A stretch of DNA of 64,000 nucleotides from Pseudomonadota bacterium (GCA_021802545.1 JAJZRS010000004.1:62001-126000), one strand, 5' to 3'; counted from the first letter of the stretch, positions 22,477-32,775 are shown. Program-made: numbers and translations. Notes: generated from the letters alone by a model not told the origin.

Positions 22477-23349
22477 CTAAATCTCGGCTGTGCTTAATCT
22501 GCCGCTTTGCAGCAACTGCTGGATGATTTCGCCTACATTCATGTTCCTATGCTGAGCTCCCGGCGTTCTGACGATGGATTCCGCGATGCTCCTGAAACAG
22601 TTGCTGGATACTGCTTGCGGGTACGCGTTGACGATGGGCCCTCTTGCCCTGGACGACTGCGGCAATGCATCGTCCTGCTGAACAAACCCCATGAACTCAA
22701 GCGAGATGGCGAGAAATCGCCTGGCCACCTTCGACATGCTTTCGAATACCGCGCGGGCCTCTTCCTCGCTTCTGACCCGGTTGACCAGCACCTTGAAATG
22801 GCGCTTGCCGTGATTCAGGTTCATCATCTTGATGTGCGCATAGGCATCGGTAATCCCTTCTGCCGAAAGAACGACGACGATTTCCTGAGAGTGAAGCGTG
22901 GGGGAAAGAAGACGGCTGGCATGGCCTGATGCCGCATCGACCAGAATCAGGTCGACCGGCCTTGCAGCATCGCGCATGCACGATACGAGGTTGTCCAGTT
23001 CCAATTCGCTCAGGGCTGCGAGCGCCTGACTGCCATGGGACGCCTGTAGGATGGAAACGCCTTCCGGGCCTGGAATCATCACTTCATCCAGCGACCTGCC
23101 GAATCGGACCATGTCCAGGAGATCGTAAGCACGCTTGATGCCCATCATCGAAGTCAAATTGTGCTTGCCTGAATTTTCGTCCAGGATCAGGACATGCTTT
23201 CCCACGTTGGCAAGCGCCGTCGCGAGGTTCAGCACCATGGTCGACTTGCCTACGCCATGCCCTGAACTCGTCAGCGTCAGTATTCTGACGAAATCATGGC
23301 CGAGCAGTTTGCGCAACCCCTCAGCCTGATCAGCCAAGAACTGCACCAT
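22477..23349 (-). CDS. flhG: MinD-like flagellar number regulator FlhG (FleN)
   Basis: 290 aa ParA/MinD-type ATPase with a deviant Walker A, SSGHGVGKSTMVLNLA near residues 28-43. FlhG limits flagellar number and, in Pseudomonas and Vibrio, restrains the FleQ/FlrA activator. Its presence directly after flhF indicates a polar and probably single-flagellum plan. One base separates it from flhF. Confidence 0.93.
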   Translation of the reverse strand: MVQFLADQAEGLRKLLGHDFVRILTLTSSGHGVGKSTMVLNLATALANVGKHVLILDENSGKHNLTSMMGIKRAYDLLDMVRFGRSLDEVMIPGPEGVSILQASHGSQALAALSELELDNLVSCMRDAARPVDLILVDAASGHASRLLSPTLHSQEIVVVLSAEGITDAYAHIKMMNLNHGKRHFKVLVNRVRSEEEARAVFESMSKVARRFLAISLEFMGFVQQDDALPQSSRARGPIVNAYPQAVSSNCFRSIAESIVRTPGAQHRNMNVGEIIQQLLQSGRLSTAEI

Positions 23350-23350
23350 G

Positions 23351-24484
23351 TTATGCCCCGATACCGCCAGTCATCACCAGCGGAAATTCGACTTCTTCGA
23401 GCGCGTAGGGCGAGTTTTCCTTGACCGAGCGGAACGCCCGATCCATCAGATACCTCGCATTGGCCGTATGCAGATCTTCGGGAACGCGCTGGCCGTTCGC
23501 GATGAAATGGAGCATCAGCTTGTTGCGCATGATGACGTCGAGCGCCGACCCGATATTGATCGCTTCGTCGACCTTGGTGAGTATGCAGCCTGCCAGATCC
23601 CTGCCGTGATAGGCGCGCACCACGTCCTCCAGCGTTTCACCGCTGGAAGTCGCGTTGAGCAGCAGTATCCGCTCGACGTTGGCATCGCTTCTGGACAGCA
23701 TGGCCGCCTGCTCGATGACTTTCTGGTCCCGCTGGCTCATGCCGATGGTGTCGATCAGAACGAGATGCTTGTCGCTCAATTCGTGCAGAATGAGGCGCAG
23801 ATCGGCCGCATCCTTCACTGAGTGAACAGGCACGCCCAGTATCCGTCCGTAAATCCTGAGCTGCTCGTATGCGCCGATACGATAGCTGTCCGTGGTCACC
23901 AAAGCCAGCTTGCTTGCACCATGGCGCACCACGCAACGCGCTGCGAGCTTCGCCGTGGTGGTTGTCTTGCCGACACCAGTCGGCCCCACCAGCGCGAACA
24001 CGCCGCCCCGATCGATGATGTCCGATTCCGGGTTGGCCACCTGGAGATGCCTGGCCAGCGCCGTCTTGATCCATTCGGTCGCAGCCTTTTCATCCTTGAG
24101 CGGCGACATCTTGTCCGAGATCTGTCTCGAAAGCTTGGGACTGAATCCGGCGCTCAGCATTTTCTTGATCGCCGATGCCTTGACCGGATCGCGCATGGCC
24201 ATATCGCCCCAGGCGAAACCGGCAAGCTGCGCTTCGAGCATGCTGCGCATCGTTCTGATCTCGTCGATGATGTCCGCGACTTCCGATCTTTCCGCCTGAG
24301 GCGCTGATTTTTCAACGGGCTGTGGCTGGTTCAGCACGACCGCATCTTCGCTGGCCAATGCCGTGATTTCCACGCCGCCTGCGACAGGTCTATTCGAAAG
24401 AATGAGCGCATCCGGACCCAGCTCTTCCTTGACCTTGCGCAGCGCTTCTCCCGCAGTTTTCCCGTTAAATTTCCTGACTCTCAT
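23351..24484 (-). CDS. flhF: Flagellar SRP-like GTPase FlhF
   Basis: 377 aa. An N-terminal basic region is followed by an SRP54-type NG GTPase domain: G1 LVGPTGVGKTTTTAK near residue 165, G3 DTIGM and G4 TKVDEA. FlhF marks the pole at which the flagellum is built and recruits early components. It overlaps flhA by 4 bases (ATGA). Confidence 0.95.
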   Translation of the reverse strand: MRVRKFNGKTAGEALRKVKEELGPDALILSNRPVAGGVEITALASEDAVVLNQPQPVEKSAPQAERSEVADIIDEIRTMRSMLEAQLAGFAWGDMAMRDPVKASAIKKMLSAGFSPKLSRQISDKMSPLKDEKAATEWIKTALARHLQVANPESDIIDRGGVFALVGPTGVGKTTTTAKLAARCVVRHGASKLALVTTDSYRIGAYEQLRIYGRILGVPVHSVKDAADLRLILHELSDKHLVLIDTIGMSQRDQKVIEQAAMLSRSDANVERILLLNATSSGETLEDVVRAYHGRDLAGCILTKVDEAINIGSALDVIMRNKLMLHFIANGQRVPEDLHTANARYLMDRAFRSVKENSPYALEEVEFPLVMTGGIGA

Positions 24485-26565
24485 GCCCTGCCTCCCAATA
24501 CCGCGGTCACTTTGATCGATTTCGTATCCGGCACTTCAGAATGCGACAGCACCTTCAATTGTGGAAGCGCCCGCCTCAAGAACCTTGAAAGCAATATCCT
24601 GAGCTGGGCGGGAACCAGAAGAACGGGCGGAAGCCCGAGTCTTTCCTGGTTCTGTGCTGCCATATTGGCCTCATTCAGCAGCATATCGGCCAACCCGGGC
24701 TCGATGGCGGCTTCCGCCCCCCCGGATTGAATGGCCTGCATCAATATCCGTTCCAGCTTGGGGTCGATGGTGATGACCTGAAGCTCGTTCTCTGCCGGCG
24801 CGATCTGCTGGATGATTGAGCGCCCCAGCCGTGTTCTCACCAGCGTCGTCAATTCATCCGCATCCTGGGTGCGTGCCGCATGGTCGATCATGGCCTCGAG
24901 AATGGAACGCATGTCCCTGATCGAAATTTCCTCGTCGAGCAGGTTTTGCAATACCTTGTGCACCGTGGAAAGCGGGATCAGCTTGGGCGTCAGATCTTCG
25001 ACCAGCTTGGGCAGTTCGCGCGTGACATGATCGAGCAGCTTTTGCAGCTCTTCTCTTCCAAGAAGCTCGGATGCATGCTTGTTGATCAGATGATTGAGGT
25101 GGGTTGCAACAACAGTGCTCGCGTCGACCACCGTGTACCCCTGCGCCTGCGCCTGATCGCGCAAGCCGGACTCGATCCAGATTGCCGGCAGACCGAATGC
25201 CGGGTCTTTCGTCGGCGTGCCCGGCAGATTGCCGGCCGCCCGACCGGGGTTGATTGCCAGCAGCATTCCGGGATAGACGTCGCCCGCGCCGATATCGACC
25301 CCCTTGAGGCTGATCTTGTAGGCATTCGGCTTGAGTTCAAGATTGTCGCGTATATGCACGGAAGGCGGAAGAAAGCCGATGTCCTGGGCGAACTTCTTGC
25401 GGATTCCCTTGATCCGCTTCAGGAGCTCCCCTTCCTGAGCCTTGTCGACCAGACCGATCAGCCTGTAGCCGACTTCGAGGCCAAGCACATCGACCGGCAC
25501 GACATCATCCCAGCTCACTTCCTGCGCCTCTGCCGGGGGCGGCGCTTCAGCCTCGGCGCGGGTGGGAGCTGCGCCCGCCTCGGACTTGCTGGTCAGGAAG
25601 AAGGCGAGCGAACCGAGCAGAATTGCGAAGAGCACGAACACGAAATGCGGCATACCCGGAATGATGCCCAGACCGCCGATGATGATGCCGGAAAGCAGGA
25701 TAAGCTGGGGATTGTTGAAGACCTGCGTGACGATCTGCTGTCCGACATTCTGGTCCGAGCTCACTCGGCTCACGACAAGGCCGGCCGCCGTGGAAATCAC
25801 GAGGGAAGGGATTTGCGCGACCAGCCCGTCGCCGATCGTCAGCAGGGTATAGGTCTTCGCTGCAGTGGCAATATCCAGGTCGTGCTGCAGCACACCGACC
25901 ACCAGCCCGCCGACGACATTGATCAGCATGATCACGATGCCCGCCACCGCATCCCCTCTGACGAACTTGCTCGCACCGTCCATGGAGCCGAAGAAGTCCG
26001 CTTCCTGCGCAATCGCCGCGCGCCGCGTTTTCGCCTCCTCTTCACCGATGAGCCCCGCATTGAGATCGGCGTCAATGGCCATCTGTTTGCCCGGCATGGC
26101 ATCCAATGTGAAGCGTGCGCCCACTTCGGCAATCCGCCCGGCGCCCTTTGTAATCACCACGAAATTGATCACGACCAGGATGACGAAAACGACGATGCCG
26201 ACCGCATAATTTCCGCCGACCAGAAAATGCCCGAACGCGCCGATCACCTTGCCTGCCGCGTCGGGTCCTGAATGACCGTGAAGCAGAACGACCCTGGTGG
26301 AAGCCACGTTGAGGGAAAGCCTCAACAGGGTGGTGATCAGGAGCACGGAAGGAAATGCTGAAAATTCAAGCGGCTTCATCGTATTCATGCTGACGAGCAG
26401 CACAATCACGGAAAGCGCAATATTGAATGTGAACAGGATGTCGAGCAGGAAGGGGGGCAGCGGCAGGACCATCATCGAAAGTATCATGACGATCAGCACC
26501 GGCCCGGCGAAGCCGCGCAACATGGCAGCGTTCTTGAAGGAAATCAAGGCCAGCATGTTCTTCAT
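24481..26565 (-). CDS. flhA: Flagellar export gate protein FlhA
   Basis: 694 aa, full length. Eight membrane segments occupy about residues 15-310, with the FHIPEP-family signature in the loop (TLDAMPGKQMAIDADLNAGL). A large cytoplasmic export domain follows (about 340-690). FlhA forms the nonameric ring that receives chaperone-substrate complexes, including FlgN-FlgK. It overlaps flhB and flhF by 4 bases on either side. Confidence 0.97.
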   Translation of the reverse strand: MKNMLALISFKNAAMLRGFAGPVLIVMILSMMVLPLPPFLLDILFTFNIALSVIVLLVSMNTMKPLEFSAFPSVLLITTLLRLSLNVASTRVVLLHGHSGPDAAGKVIGAFGHFLVGGNYAVGIVVFVILVVINFVVITKGAGRIAEVGARFTLDAMPGKQMAIDADLNAGLIGEEEAKTRRAAIAQEADFFGSMDGASKFVRGDAVAGIVIMLINVVGGLVVGVLQHDLDIATAAKTYTLLTIGDGLVAQIPSLVISTAAGLVVSRVSSDQNVGQQIVTQVFNNPQLILLSGIIIGGLGIIPGMPHFVFVLFAILLGSLAFFLTSKSEAGAAPTRAEAEAPPPAEAQEVSWDDVVPVDVLGLEVGYRLIGLVDKAQEGELLKRIKGIRKKFAQDIGFLPPSVHIRDNLELKPNAYKISLKGVDIGAGDVYPGMLLAINPGRAAGNLPGTPTKDPAFGLPAIWIESGLRDQAQAQGYTVVDASTVVATHLNHLINKHASELLGREELQKLLDHVTRELPKLVEDLTPKLIPLSTVHKVLQNLLDEEISIRDMRSILEAMIDHAARTQDADELTTLVRTRLGRSIIQQIAPAENELQVITIDPKLERILMQAIQSGGAEAAIEPGLADMLLNEANMAAQNQERLGLPPVLLVPAQLRILLSRFLRRALPQLKVLSHSEVPDTKSIKVTAVLGGRA

Positions 26566-27686
26566 TCAGTCTCTCCCGGATCGAGTTCCGGCGGCACGGG
26601 CAGATCGGTTGGCAATTCCGATGCCATGCCCAGCTTCAGCCTGTAGACGTAAGCCAGCACCTCTGCGACAGCCGCATATAGCGACTCGGGAATCTGGTCC
26701 CCTATCTCGGTGTTGAAATACAAGGCACGTGCAAGCGGCGGCGCTTCAAGTATGGGCACTTGGTGCTCTTCCGCCACTTCCCTGATTTTCGCCGCCAGCA
26801 GATGGGAACCGCTCGCGACCACCGTAGGCGCTCCCATCTTGTCCTCGTAGCGCAGCGCAACGGCGTAATGGGTTGGGTTGGTGACGACCACGTCCGCCTT
26901 GGGTATTTCGGCCATCATGCGGCGGCGAGCCATTTCACGCTGCTGGCTCCTGATGCGCCCCTTGATTTCAGGATTACCCTCGGTTTCCTTCGCCTCCTTG
27001 CGCAATTCCTCCTTCGACATCTTGAGCTTGTCGTTGTAGCTCCAGAGCTGAAAGGGAACATCGACAACGACGATCAGCGCCATCGCTCCCACAATGACAA
27101 AAAAGGTCAGCATCGTCATGTGGGCGAGATGGGCAAGCGCCGGGTGCAACGATTCCTGCACCAGCCCGACGATGCTCCCCCTGTCGTACCAGATCACCCA
27201 TATGGCCACTCCGCCGATCAGCAGGGATTTCATGATCGCCTTGGCCAGCTCGACGAGACTATTGACCGAAAACATCTTGCCCAGGCCGGAGAGCGGGTTC
27301 AGCTTGCCAAAATCGGGCTGAAGAGGCTTCAGCGTGAACACCCATCCACCGAGGAGGAGCGGCGTGGCCAGCACGACCACAAGCATGAGGAGAAAAAAGG
27401 GAAGGAAGGCCAACAGCATGTCGGAGGTCAACTGCGACAGCCGCTGCAACATCTTGATCGGATCATCGAAAGCCAGCGCCCGGCCTACCGACAATCCCTG
27501 AACCATCATGCTGGAAAGATGGCCCATGAGGCTCGAACCCATCGCCCAAAGCCCGCCGCCCGAGGCGACGAGAAGAACAAACGTGGTCAGCTCCTTCGAA
27601 TGGGGGACCTGACCCTCTTCCCTGGCCTCCTGAAGCCGCTTGGCCGAGGCGGGTTCCGTGCGTTCTAAATCGCTATCCTCTGCCAT
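26562..27686 (-). CDS. flhB: Flagellar export switch protein FlhB
   Basis: 374 aa with four membrane helices and a cytoplasmic domain that contains the autocleavage motif in VVTNPTHYAVALRY. Cleavage between Asn and Pro of NPTH switches export from hook to filament substrates. It is the first gene of the flhB-to-motD run. The 100-base gap upstream contains AT-rich sequence; I found no clear sigma-54 or sigma-28 site there. Confidence 0.97.
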   Translation of the reverse strand: MAEDSDLERTEPASAKRLQEAREEGQVPHSKELTTFVLLVASGGGLWAMGSSLMGHLSSMMVQGLSVGRALAFDDPIKMLQRLSQLTSDMLLAFLPFFLLMLVVVLATPLLLGGWVFTLKPLQPDFGKLNPLSGLGKMFSVNSLVELAKAIMKSLLIGGVAIWVIWYDRGSIVGLVQESLHPALAHLAHMTMLTFFVIVGAMALIVVVDVPFQLWSYNDKLKMSKEELRKEAKETEGNPEIKGRIRSQQREMARRRMMAEIPKADVVVTNPTHYAVALRYEDKMGAPTVVASGSHLLAAKIREVAEEHQVPILEAPPLARALYFNTEIGDQIPESLYAAVAEVLAYVYRLKLGMASELPTDLPVPPELDPGETE

Positions 27687-27786
27687 ATTTCTCCATCATC
27701 AAGAGGCGCAACGAAACCTAATCCCACTTATTACATTATTGATATAATCCCATGTTTTTTCTAATAAGTAAAGCAAAAAAACAAAA

Positions 27787-28842
27787 TCATTTCAAATGCT
27801 GCGACAGAGCCCACTGCACATGCTCCCTCACCAACGATGACTTGTTGCATCTATTTGATTCTAGTGATTTAATTACGGATTCTGAAGAATCTGAATTGCC
27901 GAGCGCAATCGCGATGTTCCTGAGCCACCTTTCGTGACCTATCCTGCGAATGGCACTCCCCTCCAGCCTGGAATCGAATTCACCCTCGGTCCAGGAAAAA
28001 AGCGCCACAAGCTTGGCGGCATCGAGCCCGTTCCTGACGCAAAAATCCGGCTCATGCGTCAATTTCGCGAACTTGTTCCATGGGCAAACCAATTGGCAGT
28101 CGTCGCATCCATAGATCCTGTTGCCGATGGCCTTGCGAAACTCGACAGGAATCGAACCCGGATGCTCGATCGTGAGATAGGAGATGCAGCGCCTCGCATC
28201 GAGCACGTAGGGCTCAACGATCGCTCTGGTCGGACATACATCGATGCATTTCTCGCATTTTCCGCAATGGGATTCGACCGGTTCGTCCGGAGTCAGGGAA
28301 AGATTGGTGTAGATTTCGCCAAGAAAGAAGAATGAACCCTGACTTCTGTCGAGCAGCAGGGTATGCTTGCCTCGCCAGCCGATCCCCGCATTTTTCGCGA
28401 ATTCGACCTCCATGACCGGCGCGCTGTCCGTGAACACGCGGCAATCCGCCCCCAATTCATTCCCGATTCTTTCCGCAAGCGCTTTCAGCCTGCCTCTCAA
28501 CACCTTATGGTAATCGCGCCCCAACGCATAGCGAGAAACATAGGCTTGCTCCGGATCGTCCAGCATCTTCCAGGCATCAAGCGGATCGCACGCCAGATAA
28601 TTCATCGCAACCGAAATCACGCACACCGTACCCTGATGCAATGCATCCGGGCTCACGCGCAGTTCGGCATGTTTTGCCATATAATGCATTTCGCCGTGGA
28701 ACCCTTTTTCCAGCCAGGCTGCGAGACGGCCTCCCGCCTCGTTCAACCCAGTTCCGGAAAAACCCACGGCCGAAAACCCGAGCTCGATGGCCCAAGACCT
28801 GATGCGCTCTTCGACAGAACTGAAAGGCATATCCGATTGCAT
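27787..28842 (-). CDS. queG: Epoxyqueuosine reductase QueG
   Basis: 351 aa from the ATG at 28842; an upstream extension of 31 codons runs through tsaE and is discarded. The C-terminal half holds the two 4Fe-4S sets, CGKCEKCIDVCPTRAI and CDDCQLVCPWN. The N-terminal half is the cobalamin-binding domain of the family. QueG completes queuosine in the tRNA anticodon. It is divergent from tsaE and the two 5' ends overlap by a few bases. ATG at 28830 is an alternative start. Confidence 0.94.
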   Translation of the reverse strand: MQSDMPFSSVEERIRSWAIELGFSAVGFSGTGLNEAGGRLAAWLEKGFHGEMHYMAKHAELRVSPDALHQGTVCVISVAMNYLACDPLDAWKMLDDPEQAYVSRYALGRDYHKVLRGRLKALAERIGNELGADCRVFTDSAPVMEVEFAKNAGIGWRGKHTLLLDRSQGSFFFLGEIYTNLSLTPDEPVESHCGKCEKCIDVCPTRAIVEPYVLDARRCISYLTIEHPGSIPVEFRKAIGNRIYGCDDCQLVCPWNKFAKLTHEPDFCVRNGLDAAKLVALFSWTEGEFDSRLEGSAIRRIGHERWLRNIAIALGNSDSSESVIKSLESNRCNKSSLVREHVQWALSQHLK

Positions 28843-29301
28843 GACAAATTGAGCCTTCACTTGAAAGATGAAAAGGAAACCGAGGCGCTGGGCCGGAAAA
28901 TCGCAAGCCTCTTGCACCCGGGACTCGTCATTCACCTCAAGGGCGAACTTGGCGCGGGGAAGACCACGCTCGTGCGAAGCATGCTCAGGGCGCTGGGCTT
29001 TTCGGGCAAGGTGAAAAGCCCGACCTACGCGCTTGTTGAACTTTACACGATTTCTAGGCTAAACTTATATCATTTTGATTTGTATCGTTTCGATGACCCG
29101 GCAGAATGGCTGGATTCGGGTTTTCGGGAATACTTCAACCCGGAGTCCGTCTGCCTCGTCGAATGGCCCGAGAAAGGCGGGGAACATCTCCCCAAACCCG
29201 ACATCGGGATCACGCTGGAGCACGAGGACGGAGGCAGGCATGTCGAAATCGCGGCAATTTCGGAGGCAGGCAGGCAGTGCTTGAGACGCTTGAAAGACTG
29301 A
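28837..29301 (+). CDS. tsaE: tRNA threonylcarbamoyladenosine synthesis ATPase TsaE
   Basis: About 154 aa. The Walker A is GELGAGKTTLVRSMLRALG, followed by KSPTYALVELY and the LYHFDLYR motif, all diagnostic of TsaE. It acts with TsaBCD in making t6A37 in tRNA. The start is uncertain: no ATG is in frame near the N-terminus. TTG at 28837 has GAAAGG 9 bases upstream, and TTG at 28849 is the alternative. The long upstream extension overlaps queG and is rejected. Confidence 0.9.
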   Translation: MHDKLSLHLKDEKETEALGRKIASLLHPGLVIHLKGELGAGKTTLVRSMLRALGFSGKVKSPTYALVELYTISRLNLYHFDLYRFDDPAEWLDSGFREYFNPESVCLVEWPEKGGEHLPKPDIGITLEHEDGGRHVEIAAISEAGRQCLRRLKD

Positions 29302-30482
29302 AACTGGCCGTTCTGGCCGCTGCGCTTCTTGTCGCAGCGACGGCCAGCGCTTCGCGCATCGATTCGGCAAGAATCTGGCCTGCAGAAGACTATACCCGCC
29401 TCACCCTGGAATCGAAGGAACCCATCGGGCACAACCTGCTCATCATCGAGCACCCGGACAGGCTGGTGCTCGACCTCGACAACGTCTCCTTGAGCGACGC
29501 TTTGAGGCAGCTCCCGTCCAAGGTCGGCGACGACGATCCCTACATCAAGGCCATCCGCATCGGCCGATTCAAACCCGGGGTAGTCCGCGTCGTGCTCGAC
29601 CTGAAGACGAAGGTTTCACCCCAGATCTTTTCATTGAAGCCGATCGCGGATTACGGCGACAGGCTGGTGTTGGATATCTACCCCAAGCAGGACGCGATGA
29701 TGGCCCTGCTCTCGCCATCCAAGAAGAAAGCAGAGCCGAGCCCTGCACCCGAAACTGAAAAAGCGCGGCCCATCACGATCGCAGTCGATGCGGGACACGG
29801 CGGGGAAGATCCAGGTGCGCACGGCCTGCATGGATCGCTCGAGAAGAACGTCACGCTCGCGATCGCAAAAAGACTCAAGCAGCTGATCGACGATACCCCC
29901 AACATGCACGCGGTGCTCACGCGCGACGGCGACTATTTCATCCCGCTTCACGGCAGGGTGGTGAAAGCCAGACGAGCCAAGGCCGACCTGTTCGTCTCCA
30001 TCCACGCGGATGCCTCTCCGAGCCGGGATGCGAGAGGCTCTTCCGTGTTCGCCTTGTCCGAACGGGGCGCAACTTCGGTTGCGGCCAGATGGCTCGCGAA
30101 GCGCGAAAACGAGTCGGACCTGATCGGCGGCGTGGACCTTTCCGTTAAGGACCCCTATCTCGCCAAGACGCTGCTCGACCTGTCCCAAACCGCTTCCATC
30201 AACGACAGCCTGAGACTGGGCAAGGACGTGCTGAGCGAATTGAGGTCATTCAATCCGCTGCACAGCAGGCTGGTCGAACAGGCCGGCTTTGCCGTGCTCA
30301 AAGCCCCGGACATTCCCTCCATCCTGGTTGAAACCGCATTCATCAGCAACCCGGACGAGGAAAGACGGCTCGACGATCCCGATTACCAGAAAAAAATCGC
30401 CGGAGCGATCTTCGGCGGCATCGAGCGCTATTTCTCCCAGAATCCGACCCTTGCCCGATCCAATCTGGTCATGAATCCGTGA
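29277..30482 (+). CDS. amiC: N-acetylmuramoyl-L-alanine amidase AmiC
   Basis: 401 aa from a GTG at 29277 with GGAGG upstream. This start gives a signal peptide (KLAVLAAALLVAATASA), whereas the longer frame overlaps most of tsaE. The N-terminal AMIN domain (about 30-130) targets the septum. The Amidase_3 zinc domain (about 170-395) shows the zinc ligands in VDAGHGGEDPGAHG, SIHADA and the catalytic Glu of LVETAFISN. It splits daughter cells by cleaving septal peptidoglycan. It overlaps tsaE by 25 bases. Confidence 0.94.
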   Translation: MLETLERLKLAVLAAALLVAATASASRIDSARIWPAEDYTRLTLESKEPIGHNLLIIEHPDRLVLDLDNVSLSDALRQLPSKVGDDDPYIKAIRIGRFKPGVVRVVLDLKTKVSPQIFSLKPIADYGDRLVLDIYPKQDAMMALLSPSKKKAEPSPAPETEKARPITIAVDAGHGGEDPGAHGLHGSLEKNVTLAIAKRLKQLIDDTPNMHAVLTRDGDYFIPLHGRVVKARRAKADLFVSIHADASPSRDARGSSVFALSERGATSVAARWLAKRENESDLIGGVDLSVKDPYLAKTLLDLSQTASINDSLRLGKDVLSELRSFNPLHSRLVEQAGFAVLKAPDIPSILVETAFISNPDEERRLDDPDYQKKIAGAIFGGIERYFSQNPTLARSNLVMNP

Positions 30483-31090
30483 TGCGCACCCTGCTTGTCG
30501 CCAACCCCAAAGGCGGAAGCGGAAAGACCACGCTCGCCACGAACATCGCAGGCTACCTTGCCAACAGGAACGAAAGGGTGACGCTCTGGGATTTGGACAG
30601 GCAGCGCTCTGCGCTCAAATGGCTGGAAATGCGCGCCGAGGAATTGCCCAGGATCTCTCCCTTCAGCGCGAAGCAAAACCTGAAAGATACCAGTTGGCTC
30701 ATCCTGGATTCGCCCGCCGGCCTGCATGGAAAAAGCCTCGCCAGGCTGCTGAAGCTCGCCGAAAAGGTCGCGGTGCCCGTTCAGCCCTCGCTCTTCGATC
30801 TCGACGCGACCCGGGATTTTCTTCTGGCATTGAACGAAGCGAAGGCCGTGCGCAAGAAGGACACGTTCGTCAGCCTGGTCGGCATGCGCGTCGACCCGAG
30901 AACGAAGGCATCAAGTCACCTGGAAACCTTCCTGGCAGAGTTCGATCTGCCCGTGCTTGCCTACCTGCGCAACACCCAGATCTACGTCAATGCCGCCTTC
31001 GAAGGCGTCAGTCTCTTCGATCTGCCGGAGAATGTCGTCAAGCGGGATCTCGAGCAGTGGGAACCACTGCTCGAGTGGATTGCCGATTAG
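30482..31090 (+). CDS. Orphan ParA/MinD-family ATPase
   Basis: 202 aa with the Walker [15 protein letters not shown] near residues 8-21 and the switch region ILDSPAG. It is compact and lacks the N-terminal DNA-binding extension of plasmid ParA; no parB or parS-like repeat is nearby. Its ATG shares one base with the amiC stop (TGATG), so it is translationally coupled to the amidase. A role in positioning some cell-envelope cargo is possible but is inference only. The 3' end overlaps efp by 4 bases in convergent orientation. Confidence 0.85.
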   Translation: MRTLLVANPKGGSGKTTLATNIAGYLANRNERVTLWDLDRQRSALKWLEMRAEELPRISPFSAKQNLKDTSWLILDSPAGLHGKSLARLLKLAEKVAVPVQPSLFDLDATRDFLLALNEAKAVRKKDTFVSLVGMRVDPRTKASSHLETFLAEFDLPVLAYLRNTQIYVNAAFEGVSLFDLPENVVKRDLEQWEPLLEWIAD

Positions 31091-31647
31091 GCTGCGACGC
31101 GGCGCCTGAATTCTGCTGTGCGGGTATCGATTTCGATCTTGTCGCCGATTTCGCAGAATGCCGCGACGGGCAATTCCCATCCCGTGCTTATTTTTGCCGG
31201 CTTCATCACCTTGCCCGAGGTATCCCCCCTGACGGCAGGCTCCGTGTAGATGATTTCGCGCACCACGCTGTTGGGCAACTCGATCGAGATCGGCTTGTCG
31301 TTGTAGAAAACGACTTCGCAAGGCATGCCTTCCTCGAGGTAATTGAGCGCATCGCCCATATTGTCCTTCTCGACCTCGTGCTGGTTGTATTCCTCGTCCA
31401 TGAACACGTACATCGGATCCGCAAAATAGGAATAGGTGCATTCCTTCCTGTCCAGGACCACCACGTCGAACTTGTCGTCCGCTCTGTAAACGGCTTCGCT
31501 GGGCGAATCCGTGAGCAGATTCTTGAATTTCATCTTGACCACCGAGGCATTCCTGCCGGACTTGCTGAATTCCGCTTTCTGCACGACAAGCGGCTGATCG
31601 CCTACCAATACCACATTGCCTGCGCGAACTTCCTGTGCTGTTTTCAT
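31087..31647 (-). CDS. efp: Elongation factor P, Arg32 type
   Basis: 186 aa with the three OB-like domains of EF-P. The loop tip reads [11 protein letters not shown] and places Arg at position 32, where enteric EF-P has the lysine modified by EpmA. Arg32 is the known acceptor of rhamnose from EarP, whose gene is 36 bases upstream. EF-P relieves ribosome stalling at proline runs. Confidence 0.97.
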   Translation of the reverse strand: MKTAQEVRAGNVVLVGDQPLVVQKAEFSKSGRNASVVKMKFKNLLTDSPSEAVYRADDKFDVVVLDRKECTYSYFADPMYVFMDEEYNQHEVEKDNMGDALNYLEEGMPCEVVFYNDKPISIELPNSVVREIIYTEPAVRGDTSGKVMKPAKISTGWELPVAAFCEIGDKIEIDTRTAEFRRRVAA

Positions 31648-31683
31648 CGCTCACCAACCCTGAAATTTAAAAAACTTCCAATT

Positions 31684-32775
31684 TTATCTTTTTCCTGATA
31701 CAAAATCCACTAGATTGGAAGCGAGGTTGTTTCCGGAAATTTCTTCGGCCCATGTCGCCGCATGCGCCTCCAATTCCGCCCTGGCATCCGAAAAAGAAGC
31801 CCATGCCTGCCCTGCATCCCCCACGCCGTTCCATGCCCCCCACATGCTTCTCACGGCGTCCAAAGATGGCTCGGCCAGACCATCGCAATAGCGATCGAGA
31901 AAGGCATTCAGCTTCTTCAGATGAGCTTCCGCCTCCTGGGGATAGATTTGCCAGATGAATGGCTTTTGCGCCCATTGCGCGCGCACGAACGAATCCTCGC
32001 CCCGCACGAAATTGATGTCGCAGGCCCAAAGCAGAAGATCGTATTTTTCCTGCTCGACAAAGGGAACGAATCCGACTTCTAGATTGCCTTTCGAACTTGC
32101 GCCATTCCCGAAGAAATGCCTCACCGCGCGGCTTATCCTGCCCTCCGGAACGAGGCAAAGGACGGCTTCGTCGCCAGATGCCCAGGATTCCATCAGGGAA
32201 CCAAGAGCGGGATTTTCATAACTGAAAAGGGAAATCTTGAGCCTGTCATCCGTCTCCATGCCCAATGTCTGCCAGTAGGCTGCCTGCCAGCCTTTCAGGA
32301 ATTCGCGGCGTCTATCGAAGAGATCGCGCTCGAGTATCAATCCGCCGGTCTTGGGCGTGAAACCCGGAAAAAAGAAATGCTTCACGAGCGGCGGTCTCGG
32401 GGAAGGCATGCCATGGCATTCCTCGATCCAGTCTTCTGCGCTCAAGTATTCGAGGTTGATCCAGACGGGCTTCTTCTGCATTGACGCCATTTTCCCGACA
32501 AAGGGTTCGGGCAATTGACAGCCGAAGGATTCGACCACGGCCTCCCCGGGGCTGGCTTCGGGAAAAGGGGAAACCCAATGCCTGACTTCCACCCCCTTGA
32601 GGCGCTGCGAATCGACTTTTTTCCCTTCGGGGCAGAGCATGATGAAGCTCTCCAGATCGTCCACCCAGAGACGGACATTCATGCCGTATTCGCCGGCCAG
32701 CTGCCTGGAAAGCCGCCAGGAAACGCCGATGTCGCCGTAATTGTCGACGACGTTGCAGAAAATGTCCCAGTTCAT
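31684..32775 (-). CDS. earP: EF-P arginine rhamnosyltransferase EarP
   Basis: 363 aa, full EarP length. The N-terminal MNWDIFCNVVDNYGDIGVSW carries the Asp pair typical of the active site. The C-terminal region has the conserved nucleotide-sugar binding segment around VRGEDSFVRAQWAQKPFIWQ. EarP transfers rhamnose from dTDP-rhamnose to Arg32 of EF-P. The dTDP-rhamnose biosynthesis genes are not in the window. It overlaps the upstream membrane-protein gene by 4 bases. Confidence 0.95.
   Translation of the reverse strand: MNWDIFCNVVDNYGDIGVSWRLSRQLAGEYGMNVRLWVDDLESFIMLCPEGKKVDSQRLKGVEVRHWVSPFPEASPGEAVVESFGCQLPEPFVGKMASMQKKPVWINLEYLSAEDWIEECHGMPSPRPPLVKHFFFPGFTPKTGGLILERDLFDRRREFLKGWQAAYWQTLGMETDDRLKISLFSYENPALGSLMESWASGDEAVLCLVPEGRISRAVRHFFGNGASSKGNLEVGFVPFVEQEKYDLLLWACDINFVRGEDSFVRAQWAQKPFIWQIYPQEAEAHLKKLNAFLDRYCDGLAEPSLDAVRSMWGAWNGVGDAGQAWASFSDARAELEAHAATWAEEISGNNLASNLVDFVSGKR

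Noticed and set aside
24880..26271. 463-codon open frame opposite flhA
   Set aside because: Shadow of flhA in another frame, with Asp/His/Arg-rich composition and no motif.
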